Shown here: positions 1 through 6,956 of the stretch, piece by piece
How the letters are laid out: each line of letters opens with the position of its first letter
Position numbering within the stretch: the first letter of the stretch is position 1
From: an uncultured Sutterella sp.
GTDB lineage: Bacteria; Pseudomonadota; Gammaproteobacteria; Burkholderiales; Burkholderiaceae_F
Direction: 5' to 3'
Assembly (NCBI GenBank): GCA_905198475.1
Contig: CAJKCQ010000060.1
Span: 1-12,916 of the forward strand
Length of the DNA: 12,916 bases
The notes under the pieces: model-generated
What the model was told of the DNA's origin: nothing
Databases searched by the model: none
What the model saw: only the letters and a program-made list of their open reading frames with translations
Program-made: the position numbers and the translations under genes

Positions 1-2
1 CG

Positions 3-1799
3 AGGCGCGGCGCCGACGCGGCGATGCGCCTCCGGGCGGCCGCGGCGGCCGAAGACCCCGCGGTGCTGCGGCTCCCCGAAGCCGAGCCTCCGGTGCGCTC
101 GGTCTGGTTCGGTCTCGGGTTCCCCTGGACCCCCGTCGAGGCGCAGAAGCTCTATGAAATCTCCCGCGTGGATTGGCGGGTGATGCAGGCGCCGGCCGCC
201 TTGAGGGGGCTGCTGCGCGACGACCCCGGCCTCACCGACGCCGACCTCGGGCTTCCCGTGATCCACGGCGTCGGGAGCGCGGAGGCGCCGATCGAGCGTC
301 CGCTCAAAAGCCTCGGCGGCGGAACCCTCGTGGTCGGCACCACGCAGGCGGGCAAAGGCGTCGTGCTCACGAGCCTCATCGCGCAGGCGATTCTGCGCGG
401 TGAAGCCGTCGTGGTGATCGACCCGAAGTCGAGCAAGCGCCTGCGCCGGGCGGTGCAGGCCGCCTGCCGTGCGGCCGGCCGCCCCGCGCCGCTCGAATTT
501 CATCCGGCCTTCCCGCAGCGCGGGGTGCGCCTCGATCCGCTCGGGAGCTTTACGCGCGCGACGGAAATCGCGAGCCGCATCGTCGCGGTGCTCCCGCCCG
601 ACAACGCCGGAGCGTTCATCTCGTTTGCCTGGCAGGCCGTGCACGTGATGGCCGAGGGGCTTCTCTTCGCCGGCAGGCGCCCGAGTCTGACGGCATTCCG
701 GCGGCTCCTCGAGTCCGGAGTCGAGGAGCTCCTCGAAGCCTGTCTCAAGAAGGACCTCGAGCGCCGCGTCGAAGATTGGGAGGAGCGCGTGAGGACGATC
801 CTCAAGACCGAGCCCGAAGCCCTGACGGCGCCCGTCGGGAGCCGCGCCTCGAAGCGCCTTATCGCGACGATCCTCCTCTGGGAGCGCACGACGGGCGACG
901 ACCCCGAGGCGGCGGTGAGCGGGTTGATCGCGGTCTTCCGGCATTCCAGAGAACACTACGCGAAGATCACCGCGTCCCTCGTGCCGGCGCTCGCGATGCT
1001 CACTTCGGGCCCGCTCGGGCGGAGCCTCTCACCCGATCCCGCGGACGATGACGACCGGCCGATCGTCACGATCGACGCGGCGATGGAGGCCGGGGCGGTG
1101 CTCTACCTGGGTCTCGACGCGCTCCCCGACGGCGCGGTGGCGGGCGCCTTGGGGTCGATTCTCCTCTCGGACATCGCCGCTGCCGCCGGCCGGCGCTACA
1201 ACCTCGAGCGTTCGGGCGGGGAGGCTTCGCCCGTCTCGCTCTTCGTCGACGAGACGGCGAACGTGATCAACCCGCCCTTGATCGAGATCCTCAACAAAGG
1301 CATGGAGGCGGGGATCACCTGCACGTGCGCGATGCAGACCGTGAGCGACCTCGCCGCGCGGTTGGGGAGCGAAGCGAAGGCGCGGATGACTTTGGGAAAC
1401 CTCAACAACCTGATCGCCTTGAGGACCAAGGACCAGGCGACCCAGGCCTTCATCTGCGAGGCCTTCGGGCGCACCACCGTCTGGGAGAGCTCCGCCGCGG
1501 TTTCGACCACCGCCGACGACGAGGTGGCGCCGACCTTCCGCGCGAGCGTCTCGCGCTCGCTCTCGGGGCGGCGCGACACCGTGGTGCCGATGGACGCGCT
1601 GGGGAGCCTTCCCAACACGGAGTTCTTCGCGTCGCTCTCGGGCGGGAGGCTCTGGAAGGGACGGATGCCCATTCTGATTCCGGAGCTTGAGGAAGCGCAG
1701 CTCTTTGATGAATCGGGTGGAATGCTCCCGGCCGCCCCCTTCGGGGAGCGTCTCGGGAGGTGGACGCGCGGGATGGGCTTCGGCGGGGAGGCGTCATGA
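3..1799 (+). CDS. traD: TraD/VirD4-type conjugative coupling ATPase (SXT/TOL subfamily), 5' partial
   Basis: This is a hexameric inner-membrane ATPase that brings relaxase-bound DNA to a type IV secretion channel during conjugation. The frame is open to the left edge. The first in-window ATG is at 24, but the family's conserved GFPWTP segment lies only about 32 residues after it, so I infer that the true N-terminus, probably including any membrane part, is outside the window. Numbered from that ATG, a Walker A (GTTQAGKG) is at about 105-112, a conserved VIDPKSSK strand at 131-138, Walker B LFVDE at 406-410 and a glutamine after it in CAMQT (Q438). This layout matches the ICE-type TraD family and not F-plasmid TraD. 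The stop overlaps the next start as ATGA, a sign of translational coupling. No broken motif is visible, so the ATPase could be functional even if the element is incomplete. Confidence 0.85.
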   Translation, partial: RRGADAAMRLRAAAAAEDPAVLRLPEAEPPVRSVWFGLGFPWTPVEAQKLYEISRVDWRVMQAPAALRGLLRDDPGLTDADLGLPVIHGVGSAEAPIERPLKSLGGGTLVVGTTQAGKGVVLTSLIAQAILRGEAVVVIDPKSSKRLRRAVQAACRAAGRPAPLEFHPAFPQRGVRLDPLGSFTRATEIASRIVAVLPPDNAGAFISFAWQAVHVMAEGLLFAGRRPSLTAFRRLLESGVEELLEACLKKDLERRVEDWEERVRTILKTEPEALTAPVGSRASKRLIATILLWERTTGDDPEAAVSGLIAVFRHSREHYAKITASLVPALAMLTSGPLGRSLSPDPADDDDRPIVTIDAAMEAGAVLYLGLDALPDGAVAGALGSILLSDIAAAAGRRYNLERSGGEASPVSLFVDETANVINPPLIEILNKGMEAGITCTCAMQTVSDLAARLGSEAKARMTLGNLNNLIALRTKDQATQAFICEAFGRTTVWESSAAVSTTADDEVAPTFRASVSRSLSGRRDTVVPMDALGSLPNTEFFASLSGGRLWKGRMPILIPELEEAQLFDESGGMLPAAPFGERLGRWTRGMGFGGEAS

Positions 1800-2446
1800 A
1801 GCTCAGAACCATGACGGCGCTCCTCTTCGCGGTGCTGCTGATGGAGACGCTCTGGTGCGCGGCCTTCACGTCCCCGGAAGCCCTGCGGGGGCTCCTCTGG
1901 CGGGAGGCGCAGAGCTCCGCGACGATGTTGGGTCCCCGGACGGCGCAGGCCGCGGCCGCTTTCGAGCGCGGCGCCTACCGGCTCGTCACGACCGTCTTCT
2001 GGCCCGAGCGGGGGGAGTGGGTCTCAGAGAGGCGGCCCGGGATGCTCCCCGCAGGCGTAGACGCCCGTACGGAATCGGGCCGCATCTTCTCCAAGGTCCT
2101 CGCGCGGACCGCTTCCGCGCCCTATGTGGAGAATCTTCGTCTCACGGGGCTTCTCGCCCTGAAGCGCCTCGGGCGTGCGGCGGCGGTCTTTCTCGCCGCA
2201 CTGCCGCTGATTCTCCATTTGGCGGCCGACGGCTTCTGCATCCGCCGCATACGGACCTCTGAACTCCGCGCTCCGCGGCCGTCGGTCTTCTCGGGGCTTG
2301 GGACCCTGATGCTCCCCGGCGCCGCCTTCACCATCGGGCTTGCGACGGCGCCCGCGGCGCTTCCCTTCTGGCTCTGGGCGGCGCTTCCCGTGATCTTCGG
2401 GCTCGTGGTGAGGGGGCTCTTCGCCAACTGGCACCGCTTCGGCTGA
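1796..2446 (+). CDS. ICE membrane protein, DUF4400 / PFL_4697 (TIGR03747)-like
   Basis: This 216-residue integral membrane protein belongs to the set that accompanies TraD in PFL_4669-type integrative conjugative elements. Its biochemical role is unknown. I chose the ATG at 1796 because it overlaps the TraD stop (ATGA) and leaves a hydrophobic first segment near residues 7-24. Further membrane segments are seen at about 118-143, 168-186 and 189-206. The family-like stretch of a basic residue pair, a hydrophobic helix ending in an ADG motif (144-146), then an arginine-rich RIR patch (151-153) is present. The gene ends cleanly, but no further transfer gene follows. The next gene is metabolic, so the module stops here, at least on this side. 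Family recognition rests on context and motif spacing, not on a search. Confidence 0.7.
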   Translation: MKLRTMTALLFAVLLMETLWCAAFTSPEALRGLLWREAQSSATMLGPRTAQAAAAFERGAYRLVTTVFWPERGEWVSERRPGMLPAGVDARTESGRIFSKVLARTASAPYVENLRLTGLLALKRLGRAAAVFLAALPLILHLAADGFCIRRIRTSELRAPRPSVFSGLGTLMLPGAAFTIGLATAPAALPFWLWAALPVIFGLVVRGLFANWHRFG

Positions 2447-2492
2447 GGCGGCCGCTTGAGGAACCCACTCTGAACCGGAGGCCGAAGGATTT

Positions 2493-2548
2493 CACCCGCC
2501 GGGCGCGGTCTTCGGAGGACATCCTTCGAAGACTTCGCCCGGCGGGTG
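2493..2548. repeat. 56-bp near-perfect palindrome
   Basis: Two 27-base arms flank a 2-base centre. The outer 13 base pairs (CACCCGCCGGGCG and its complement) are perfect. After a two-base step (one mismatch, one G-U), seven more pairs follow (GTCTTCG with CGAAGAC), then a G-U and four pairs. It begins 46 bp after the last conjugation gene. No T-run follows on either strand, which argues against an ordinary intrinsic terminator, although a Rho-assisted or mRNA-stabilising hairpin is possible. It could also be a protein-binding or element-end palindrome. Confidence 0.85.
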
Positions 2549-2699
2549 CGGGCGCGGGGACGCGGAGGGCGAAAAGGGACCGGAAGGACGCTCGGAAGGA
2601 TGCTCAAAAGGCGGCAGGAAAGACGGATGGGCGGAGAATGGAGCACTTCGCCTGCCGGCAGCAGCTTGAGGTATTACCCGGCATGCGTTCTCAGGAGGG

Positions 2700-2729
2700 G
2701 TGACCGGAGGTGCCGGGCCGGGTGATAAT
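2700..2729 (+). promoter_or_regulatory. Candidate sigma-70 promoter for the methyltransferase gene
   Basis: A GTGACC -35-like box (2700-2705) and a GATAAT -10-like box (2724-2729) are separated by 18 bp. Transcription would start near 2736 and leave a leader of about 70 bases. An inverted repeat GGAGGT (2706-2711) / ACCTCC (2736-2741) sits inside and just after the boxes and could be an operator or a leader-start hairpin. Assignment is by eye. Confidence 0.4.
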
Positions 2730-2742
2730 CGTCCGACCTCCA

Positions 2743-2774
2743 ACACATTCGTGTGGCGTCCCGACGCGGACGCC
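2743..2774 (+). promoter_or_regulatory. Two leader hairpins upstream of the methyltransferase
   Basis: ACAC/GTGT with a four-base loop (2743-2754) is followed at once by GGCGTCC/GGACGCC with a six-base loop (2755-2774). Both lie between the candidate promoter and the ribosome binding site (GAGGAG at 2793-2798). There is no T-run, so they do not look like a simple attenuator. I do not recognise a known SAM, SAH or cobalamin riboswitch here. The earlier stretch 2549-2699 shows nothing I can name. Confidence 0.3.
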
Positions 2775-2806
2775 CTCAGCAGCAAACTTTCCGAGGAGCT
2801 CGAAAA

Positions 2807-3925
2807 ATGGCCCATGTGAATCCCCCGTACCGTGCCGACGTGGTCGGCAGCTTCCTGCGTCCCAAGGAGCTTCTCGAGGCGCGCGCCGCCTTCCAGAAGG
2901 GCGAGCTTGACCGCGCCTCCCTCACGGCGCTTGAGGACCGCCTCATCGCCGACCTTGTGAAGAAGGAGACCGCGAACGGCCTCAAGGCCGTCACGGACGG
3001 CGAATTCCGCCGCGCCTTCTGGCACCTCGACTTCCTCGCGGCCGTGGGCGGCATCAAGCACGTCAAGGCCGAGCACTGGTCGGTGCACTTCGAAGGCCAT
3101 CAGCCCAAGGCCGAGACGATCGTGATCGTCGACCGCCTGCACTTCCCGAAGGACCATCCGTTCCTTGAGGCCTACGACCGCCTGAAGGCGATCGCCGGCG
3201 ACACGCCCATCAAGTTCACGATCCCGTCGCCCTCGATGCTGCACCTCATCACCTGCGTGCGCGCTGAGGACTACAAGCCGATTCCGTACTACGCCGAACA
3301 TCCTGATCAGCTCTTCGAGGACATCGCGCAGACCTGGACCGACGCGATGCTCGCCCTCTATGAGCGCGGCTGCCGGTATCTGCAGTTCGACGACACGAGC
3401 TGGGGCGAATTCTGCTCGCTCGAAAAGCGCGGTGCCTACGCGGCCCGCGGCATCGACGTGGACTGGGTTGCGCGCCGCTATGTCGAGGTGATCAACAAGG
3501 TCCTCGAAAAGAAGCCCGCCGACCTCACGGTCACGATGCACATCTGCCGCGGCAACTTCCGCTCGACCTGGTTCTCCTCGGGCGGCTACGAGCCCGTCGC
3601 CGAGATCCTCTTCGCGCACTGCAACGTGGACGGGTTCTTCCTCGAGTACGATTCCGACCGCGCGGGCTCCTTCGAGCCGCTGCGCTTCATCAAGGACCAG
3701 ACCGTGGTGCTCGGCCTCATCACCTCGAAGTTCCCCGAACTCGAGGACAAGGACGCCGTCAAGGCCCGCATCAAGGAGGCGACCCATTACGTCCCGCTCG
3801 AGCAGCTCTGCCTCTCGCCCCAGTGCGGCTTCTCCTCGACCGAGGAGGGCAACATCATGACCGAAGATGAGCAGTGGGCCAAGGTCCGGCTCGTGCGCGA
3901 GATCGCCGACGAGGTCTGGGGGTGA
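2807..3925 (+). CDS. MetE C-terminal-type (YxjG-like) methionine synthase-family methyltransferase
   Basis: This 372-residue, zinc-dependent, single-barrel protein is related to the C-terminal catalytic half of cobalamin-independent methionine synthase. It is expected to methylate homocysteine or a related thiol in the cytoplasm. I chose the ATG at 2807 because GAGGAG lies 8 bases upstream. The open frame extends 18 codons further upstream, into the leader. All four zinc ligands of MetE have counterparts: H245 and C247 in MHICRGN, E280 in FFLEYD, and C340 in LSPQCGF. The N-terminal VGSFLRP (13-19) and QFDD (193-196) match homocysteine-binding and catalytic segments. The folate-binding N-terminal half of full MetE is absent, so the methyl donor cannot be read from the sequence. 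Core-MetE relatives may use corrinoid proteins or other donors. The length is normal for this stand-alone family. It has its own candidate promoter and a downstream hairpin, so it is probably monocistronic. Confidence 0.85.
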   Translation: MAHVNPPYRADVVGSFLRPKELLEARAAFQKGELDRASLTALEDRLIADLVKKETANGLKAVTDGEFRRAFWHLDFLAAVGGIKHVKAEHWSVHFEGHQPKAETIVIVDRLHFPKDHPFLEAYDRLKAIAGDTPIKFTIPSPSMLHLITCVRAEDYKPIPYYAEHPDQLFEDIAQTWTDAMLALYERGCRYLQFDDTSWGEFCSLEKRGAYAARGIDVDWVARRYVEVINKVLEKKPADLTVTMHICRGNFRSTWFSSGGYEPVAEILFAHCNVDGFFLEYDSDRAGSFEPLRFIKDQTVVLGLITSKFPELEDKDAVKARIKEATHYVPLEQLCLSPQCGFSSTEEGNIMTEDEQWAKVRLVREIADEVWG

Positions 3926-3964
3926 TGCCGGCGGGACGCTGAACGCGCCCATCGAATCTCTCCG

Positions 3965-4022
3965 ATTCGGGCGGCGGCTCCTCTCTTGAGAATCAGGGGG
4001 CGGGCCGCCGCCCGAATTTATT
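3965..4022 (+). terminator. Terminator-like hairpin after the methyltransferase
   Basis: A perfect 14-bp stem (ATTCGGGCGGCGGC with its complement at 4004-4017) encloses a 26-base loop and is followed by a short TTATT stretch. It begins 39 bp after the stop codon. The long loop and weak T-run make it less than canonical, but the position fits. Confidence 0.6.
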
Positions 4023-4035
4023 GCAAAACCGTTAT

Positions 4036-4071
4036 GAAGGCGTCACGCTTTTGTGAATTGGCGCCTTCTTT
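4036..4071. repeat. Inverted repeat with nested stem between methyltransferase and HAD genes
   Basis: GAAGGCG (4036-4042) pairs with CGCCTTC (4062-4068), and inside it TCAC pairs with GTGA, leaving a small bulge. TTT follows on the plus strand. It could be a second weak terminator or an operator for the HAD gene. The remaining DNA up to 4213 shows no clear promoter. A TAGAGT at 4118 has no matching -35 box. Confidence 0.45.
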
Positions 4072-4213
4072 GGTCCTGAATCAACTCGAAGCACCCCACG
4101 GCTGCCCGCGCGGGCGCTAGAGTAGGACGCTCGAACGGACGCCGGCGCCGATTGATGCGCCCTTCGTTCACGGATTCCCGCCAACCGCACTGCGTCTTTC
4201 CCCCCTCAGCGTC

Positions 4214-4972
4214 GTGACACCCAAAACCACCTCCTTTCCGCTTTCGCTTCCTCGGACGAAGCTCCCGCCCAAGCTCGTCGTTTTCGACCTCGACCACACG
4301 CTGATCGCCGGCGACTCCACGATTCTCTGGACCGAATGGCTCTACGAGAAGGGAATCGTCAAGGACCCGATCTGGCGCCAGATCGACCGCGAGATGATCC
4401 TCGACTACAGTCAGGGCCACCTCGACATGCCCGGCTTCATGCGCAAGCATTCGGGCGCCTTCCGCAAGCTCCCCGTCGCGGAGATCGAGAAGCTCGTCGT
4501 GGAGTTCGTCAAGAAGCGCATCGCCCCGATTGCCTTCCCCGACGGCAGGAAGTGGGTGAGGAACTGCACCCAGGCCGGAATCCCGATGCTGGTGCTCTCG
4601 GCCACCACGACCTTCATCGTCGCGCCGGTGGCGAAGATCGTCTTCGGCATCAACGAGGCGATCGGCGTGGATCTCGTTGAAGAGAGGGGCTTCTTCACGG
4701 GCGAGATCGCGGGCGTACCGTCCTTCCAGGAGGGGAAGATCACGCGCCTCGAGGCCGTTACCGAACGCATGGGGATCGGCCTCAAGGACGTGCTCTTCTT
4801 CACCGACAGCCGCAACGACCTGCCGCTCGCCGAAGCTGCGGGCTTTACGTGCTGCGTGAACCCCGATCCGGTGCTCCTCACCGCCGCGCGCAGGAACGGC
4901 TGGAAGGTGCTCGACTGGAAGCTCGCGCTGCGCACCCAGCTCGCCCTCGACGCGAAGAAGCCCGCCGCCTGA
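4214..4972 (+). CDS. HAD-superfamily subfamily IB phosphatase (PSPase-like, TIGR01490 type)
   Basis: This is a 252-residue cytoplasmic Mg2+-dependent phosphohydrolase of the phosphoserine-phosphatase-like class. All four HAD motifs are visible. Motif I is DLDHT, with nucleophile D25 and acid/base D27. Motif II has S129 in LSATTT, motif III K175 in EGKITR, and motif IV D198 and D202 in DSRNDLP. The helical cap between motifs I and II is characteristic of the C1 cap class. The C-terminal VNPDP and GWKVLDW segments match TIGR01490-family proteins. The substrate is not deducible; phosphoserine, histidinol phosphate or another small phosphate ester are all possible. The start is a GTG at 4214 with no visible Shine-Dalgarno sequence, and motif I begins unusually late (residue 25), so the real start may be further inside. 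It lies 66 bp before the acetyltransferase gene on the same strand and probably shares its transcript. Confidence 0.85.
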   Translation: MTPKTTSFPLSLPRTKLPPKLVVFDLDHTLIAGDSTILWTEWLYEKGIVKDPIWRQIDREMILDYSQGHLDMPGFMRKHSGAFRKLPVAEIEKLVVEFVKKRIAPIAFPDGRKWVRNCTQAGIPMLVLSATTTFIVAPVAKIVFGINEAIGVDLVEERGFFTGEIAGVPSFQEGKITRLEAVTERMGIGLKDVLFFTDSRNDLPLAEAAGFTCCVNPDPVLLTAARRNGWKVLDWKLALRTQLALDAKKPAA

Positions 4973-4990
4973 TGCATTTGGGGCGCGAAG

Positions 4991-5016
4991 GAGGGGAGCG
5001 CCTCCGGCGCGCCCTC
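4991..5016 (+). repeat. Small hairpin between HAD and GNAT genes
   Basis: GAGGG/CCCTC and GCGCC/GGCGC form two stacked stems with a three-base loop and a small internal bulge. No T-run follows, so this is unlikely to end transcription. It may affect message stability or processing between the two genes. Confidence 0.3.
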
Positions 5017-5038
5017 TCACTCCACAAGCATTCATCCC

Positions 5039-5557
5039 ATGACCGAACCCCGACTCGAATCCGAAGCCTCCTGCGGCCCGCACGCCTTCTCCTGGCGCTT
5101 CGCCGTGCGTGAGGACGTTCCACTCATCCTCGACTTCATCGGTCGGCTCGCCGAATACGAAAAGCTCGCCCACGAGGTGGTCGCGACCGAAGCGCTCCTC
5201 GAGGAGTGGCTCTTCGAGAAGAAGAAGGCCGAGGTGGTCTTTGCGTTGGAGGCCGGCCGCCCCGTCGGCTTTGCGCTCTTCTTCCACAACTTCTCGACTT
5301 TCCTCGGCCGCGCCGGGATCTATCTCGAAGACCTCTTCGTCCTTCCCGAAGCCCGCGGCAGAGGTTATGGGAAGGCGCTCCTCAAAACCCTCGCCGGAAT
5401 CGTGCTCGAGCGCGGATGCGGGCGGCTCGAGTGGTGCTGCCTCGACTGGAACAAGCCCTCAATCGACTTCTACCTTTCGATGGGCGCGACGCCGATGAGC
5501 GGTTGGACCACCTACCGCGTCGCCGGAGACGGCCTCGAAAAGCTCGCCCGCTGCTGA
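5039..5557 (+). CDS. GNAT N-acetyltransferase, diamine/thialysine (SSAT-like) type
   Basis: This 172-residue cytoplasmic enzyme transfers acetyl from acetyl-CoA to an amine. The acetyl-CoA pyrophosphate loop is the R/Q-x-x-G-x-G/A motif at 106-111 (RGRGYG), preceded by the beta-4 strand YLEDLFVLP (95-103). WNKPSIDFY (137-145) carries the tyrosine (Y145) that acts as general acid in spermidine/spermine acetyltransferases. The pattern through WTTYR near 156-160 resembles SSAT1/SSAT2 and their bacterial relatives, so a polyamine or a lysine analogue is the best substrate guess. The first 17 or so residues precede the usual family start and may be disordered or mis-started. No clear ribosome binding site precedes the ATG. 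It is the last gene before a strong terminator and is probably co-transcribed with the HAD gene. Confidence 0.85.
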   Translation: MTEPRLESEASCGPHAFSWRFAVREDVPLILDFIGRLAEYEKLAHEVVATEALLEEWLFEKKKAEVVFALEAGRPVGFALFFHNFSTFLGRAGIYLEDLFVLPEARGRGYGKALLKTLAGIVLERGCGRLEWCCLDWNKPSIDFYLSMGATPMSGWTTYRVAGDGLEKLARC

Positions 5558-5587
5558 CGGATCCTCTCGAAAACGCACAAACAGGGA

Positions 5588-5628
5588 AGCCCGCGCGGTC
5601 TCGTTGAAGTGAGACCCGCGGGCTTTTT
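5588..5628 (+). terminator. Strong intrinsic terminator after GNAT gene
   Basis: AGCCCGCG plus GGTCTC (one bulged C between them) pair with GAGACC plus CGCGGGCT around an eight-base loop. The stem runs into five Ts (TTTTT at 5624-5628). It starts 30 bp after the GNAT stop and closes the plus-strand gene group before the convergent porin. Confidence 0.9.
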
Positions 5629-5676
5629 GCTACCCTCCGGTGGAGCCGGGGGTTCGCCCGGCCGGACCCAGGCATG

Positions 5677-5715
5677 GAAAAGCCGCCGGTTCCTGTGCGA
5701 GGAATTCGGCGGCTT
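5677..5715 (-). terminator. Intrinsic terminator of the porin gene
   Basis: AAGCCGCCG (5680-5688) pairs with CGGCGGCTT (5707-5715), with an inner TTCCT/AGGAA stem. Read on the minus strand, the hairpin runs into TTTT. It lies about 100 bases past the porin stop codon. A separate small hairpin (GCCGGG/CCCGGC, 5645-5662) lies beyond it. Confidence 0.7.
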
Positions 5716-5816
5716 CTCGGAACTTCCTTCTCACCCCGCCCGAGGGAACAGGGGGAGACAATCCTCAGACGGCGGCGCGCAGACTCTTGCCAGGGATACG
5801 CCCGCCGTTCCGGAGA

Positions 5817-6956
5817 TTAGAAGGAGTGGGCGAGACCAACGGCGGCCTGGAAGTAGGACGGATTCTGACCGGTCGTGACGTTGTCGATGTCGTCGCGGCC
5901 ATAGCCGGCGTCGGCATAGACCGTGGTGCGCTTGCTCAGCTTGTACGAGTAGCCGGCGCCGACGACCCAACGGGTCATGTCCTTCTGAGCGGCCTTGGCC
6001 TGGTCTTCAGCATCGAGGTAGCCCACCGTGAAGACGGCCGTGCCGCCCGCGACCGGAGCGGAGGCACCGGCCATCACGCCCCAACCGTCGAACACGGAGC
6101 CCTTGGCGGCGTACGTCATGCCAGCCATCGAGTCCACCGAGCCGTCCTTGAAGTAGGCGGCGGAGAGGTAGGGCTTCACGACGCCGAAGTCGTAGGAGCC
6201 GCCCACCGTGACGCGGACCGTGTCGTCAACGTCACCACGGGAAACGTCACCAACAGTGTTCCAGGAGGGCTTATTGACGACGTCAACAATGGCGATCAGG
6301 TCGAGCGGGCCGTTGTCATACGTCGCGCCGATACCGTAATAGCGCTCGTTGGAGGACTCGTTCTCAACCCAACCATTCACTTCGTCAGTGCTCTTGCCGG
6401 TGTTCTTGCCCATGGAGTACTGGGCGTACACCTTGGCGCCGGCGAAGGTGGGCGTCGCGTAGGTGATCATGTTGTCGTAACGGGAGCTGAAGCCCGCGCC
6501 CCAGATCATGCCCTGATCGCCGACGCTGCCCCAACCGGTGGTCATCGCCGAGAAGTTGCCGATGCCGAACGTGCCGGCCGTGCCGTTCAGGATGCCCATG
6601 CGGCCGAAGGCGAGTTCACCGAAGCCGCCCTTGAGGTGCAGGGACGCCTGACGATCGAAGAGCGTGCCGGAGGTCTTGAACTGACCGTCGTCGGAGTTGT
6701 AGCCGTTTTCGAGCACGAAGGCGACCTTCATGCCGTTGCCGATCTCTTCTTCACCCTTGAGGCCGAAGCGATTGCCGGTGAAGTTGCCGGTAGCCATTTC
6801 AAACTTGTCGACGGCGTCGGCGGAGGTGTCGATGTCGGTGTTGGTGTAGCGCAGGCCGGTATCGATGCGGCCGTAGAGCGTCACGTCGGCGGCGAAGGCG
6901 GAGCCGGCGGTAAAGGCGGCCACGACGGCCACGGCGGCGAGTGTCTTCTTGAACAT
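5817..6956 (-). CDS. Gram-negative general porin (Porin_4/OmpC-like, betaproteobacterial)
   Basis: This 379-residue precursor forms a trimeric beta-barrel in the outer membrane for passive diffusion of small hydrophilic solutes. I chose the ATG at 6956 because AGGAG lies 8 bases upstream and it begins a textbook signal peptide. That peptide has KK at 3-4, a hydrophobic core, and an AFA cleavage site after residue 22, giving a mature ADVTLYGRID start. A longer frame reaching 29 codons upstream lacks these signs. The body shows alternating amphipathic strands and glycine-aromatic turns, and the protein ends in the C-terminal phenylalanine (AHSF) recognised by the BAM complex. The length is usual for the family. 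It has its own terminator and is preceded by a long AT-rich upstream region with a homopolymer tract. This suggests regulated or variable expression. Confidence 0.93.
   Translation of the reverse strand: MFKKTLAAVAVVAAFTAGSAFAADVTLYGRIDTGLRYTNTDIDTSADAVDKFEMATGNFTGNRFGLKGEEEIGNGMKVAFVLENGYNSDDGQFKTSGTLFDRQASLHLKGGFGELAFGRMGILNGTAGTFGIGNFSAMTTGWGSVGDQGMIWGAGFSSRYDNMITYATPTFAGAKVYAQYSMGKNTGKSTDEVNGWVENESSNERYYGIGATYDNGPLDLIAIVDVVNKPSWNTVGDVSRGDVDDTVRVTVGGSYDFGVVKPYLSAAYFKDGSVDSMAGMTYAAKGSVFDGWGVMAGASAPVAGGTAVFTVGYLDAEDQAKAAQKDMTRWVVGAGYSYKLSKRTTVYADAGYGRDDIDNVTTGQNPSYFQAAVGLAHSF

Noticed and set aside
2492..3952. 486-codon minus-strand reading frame opposite the methyltransferase
   Set aside because: It mirrors the real gene, has no recognisable domain and a composition rich in V, G, R, E and D typical of antisense frames in GC-rich DNA.
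4095..4123. Possible promoter with TAGAGT before the HAD gene
   Set aside because: No acceptable -35 box at 16-18 bp spacing.
4043..5287. 414-codon minus-strand frame opposite the HAD and GNAT genes
   Set aside because: It spans two real genes and the gap between them, with no protein-like motifs; both sense products have complete catalytic motifs.
5640..5665. Small hairpin GCCGGG/CCCGGC as another terminator
   Set aside because: Short stem without a T-run; the neighbouring hairpins explain termination on both strands.
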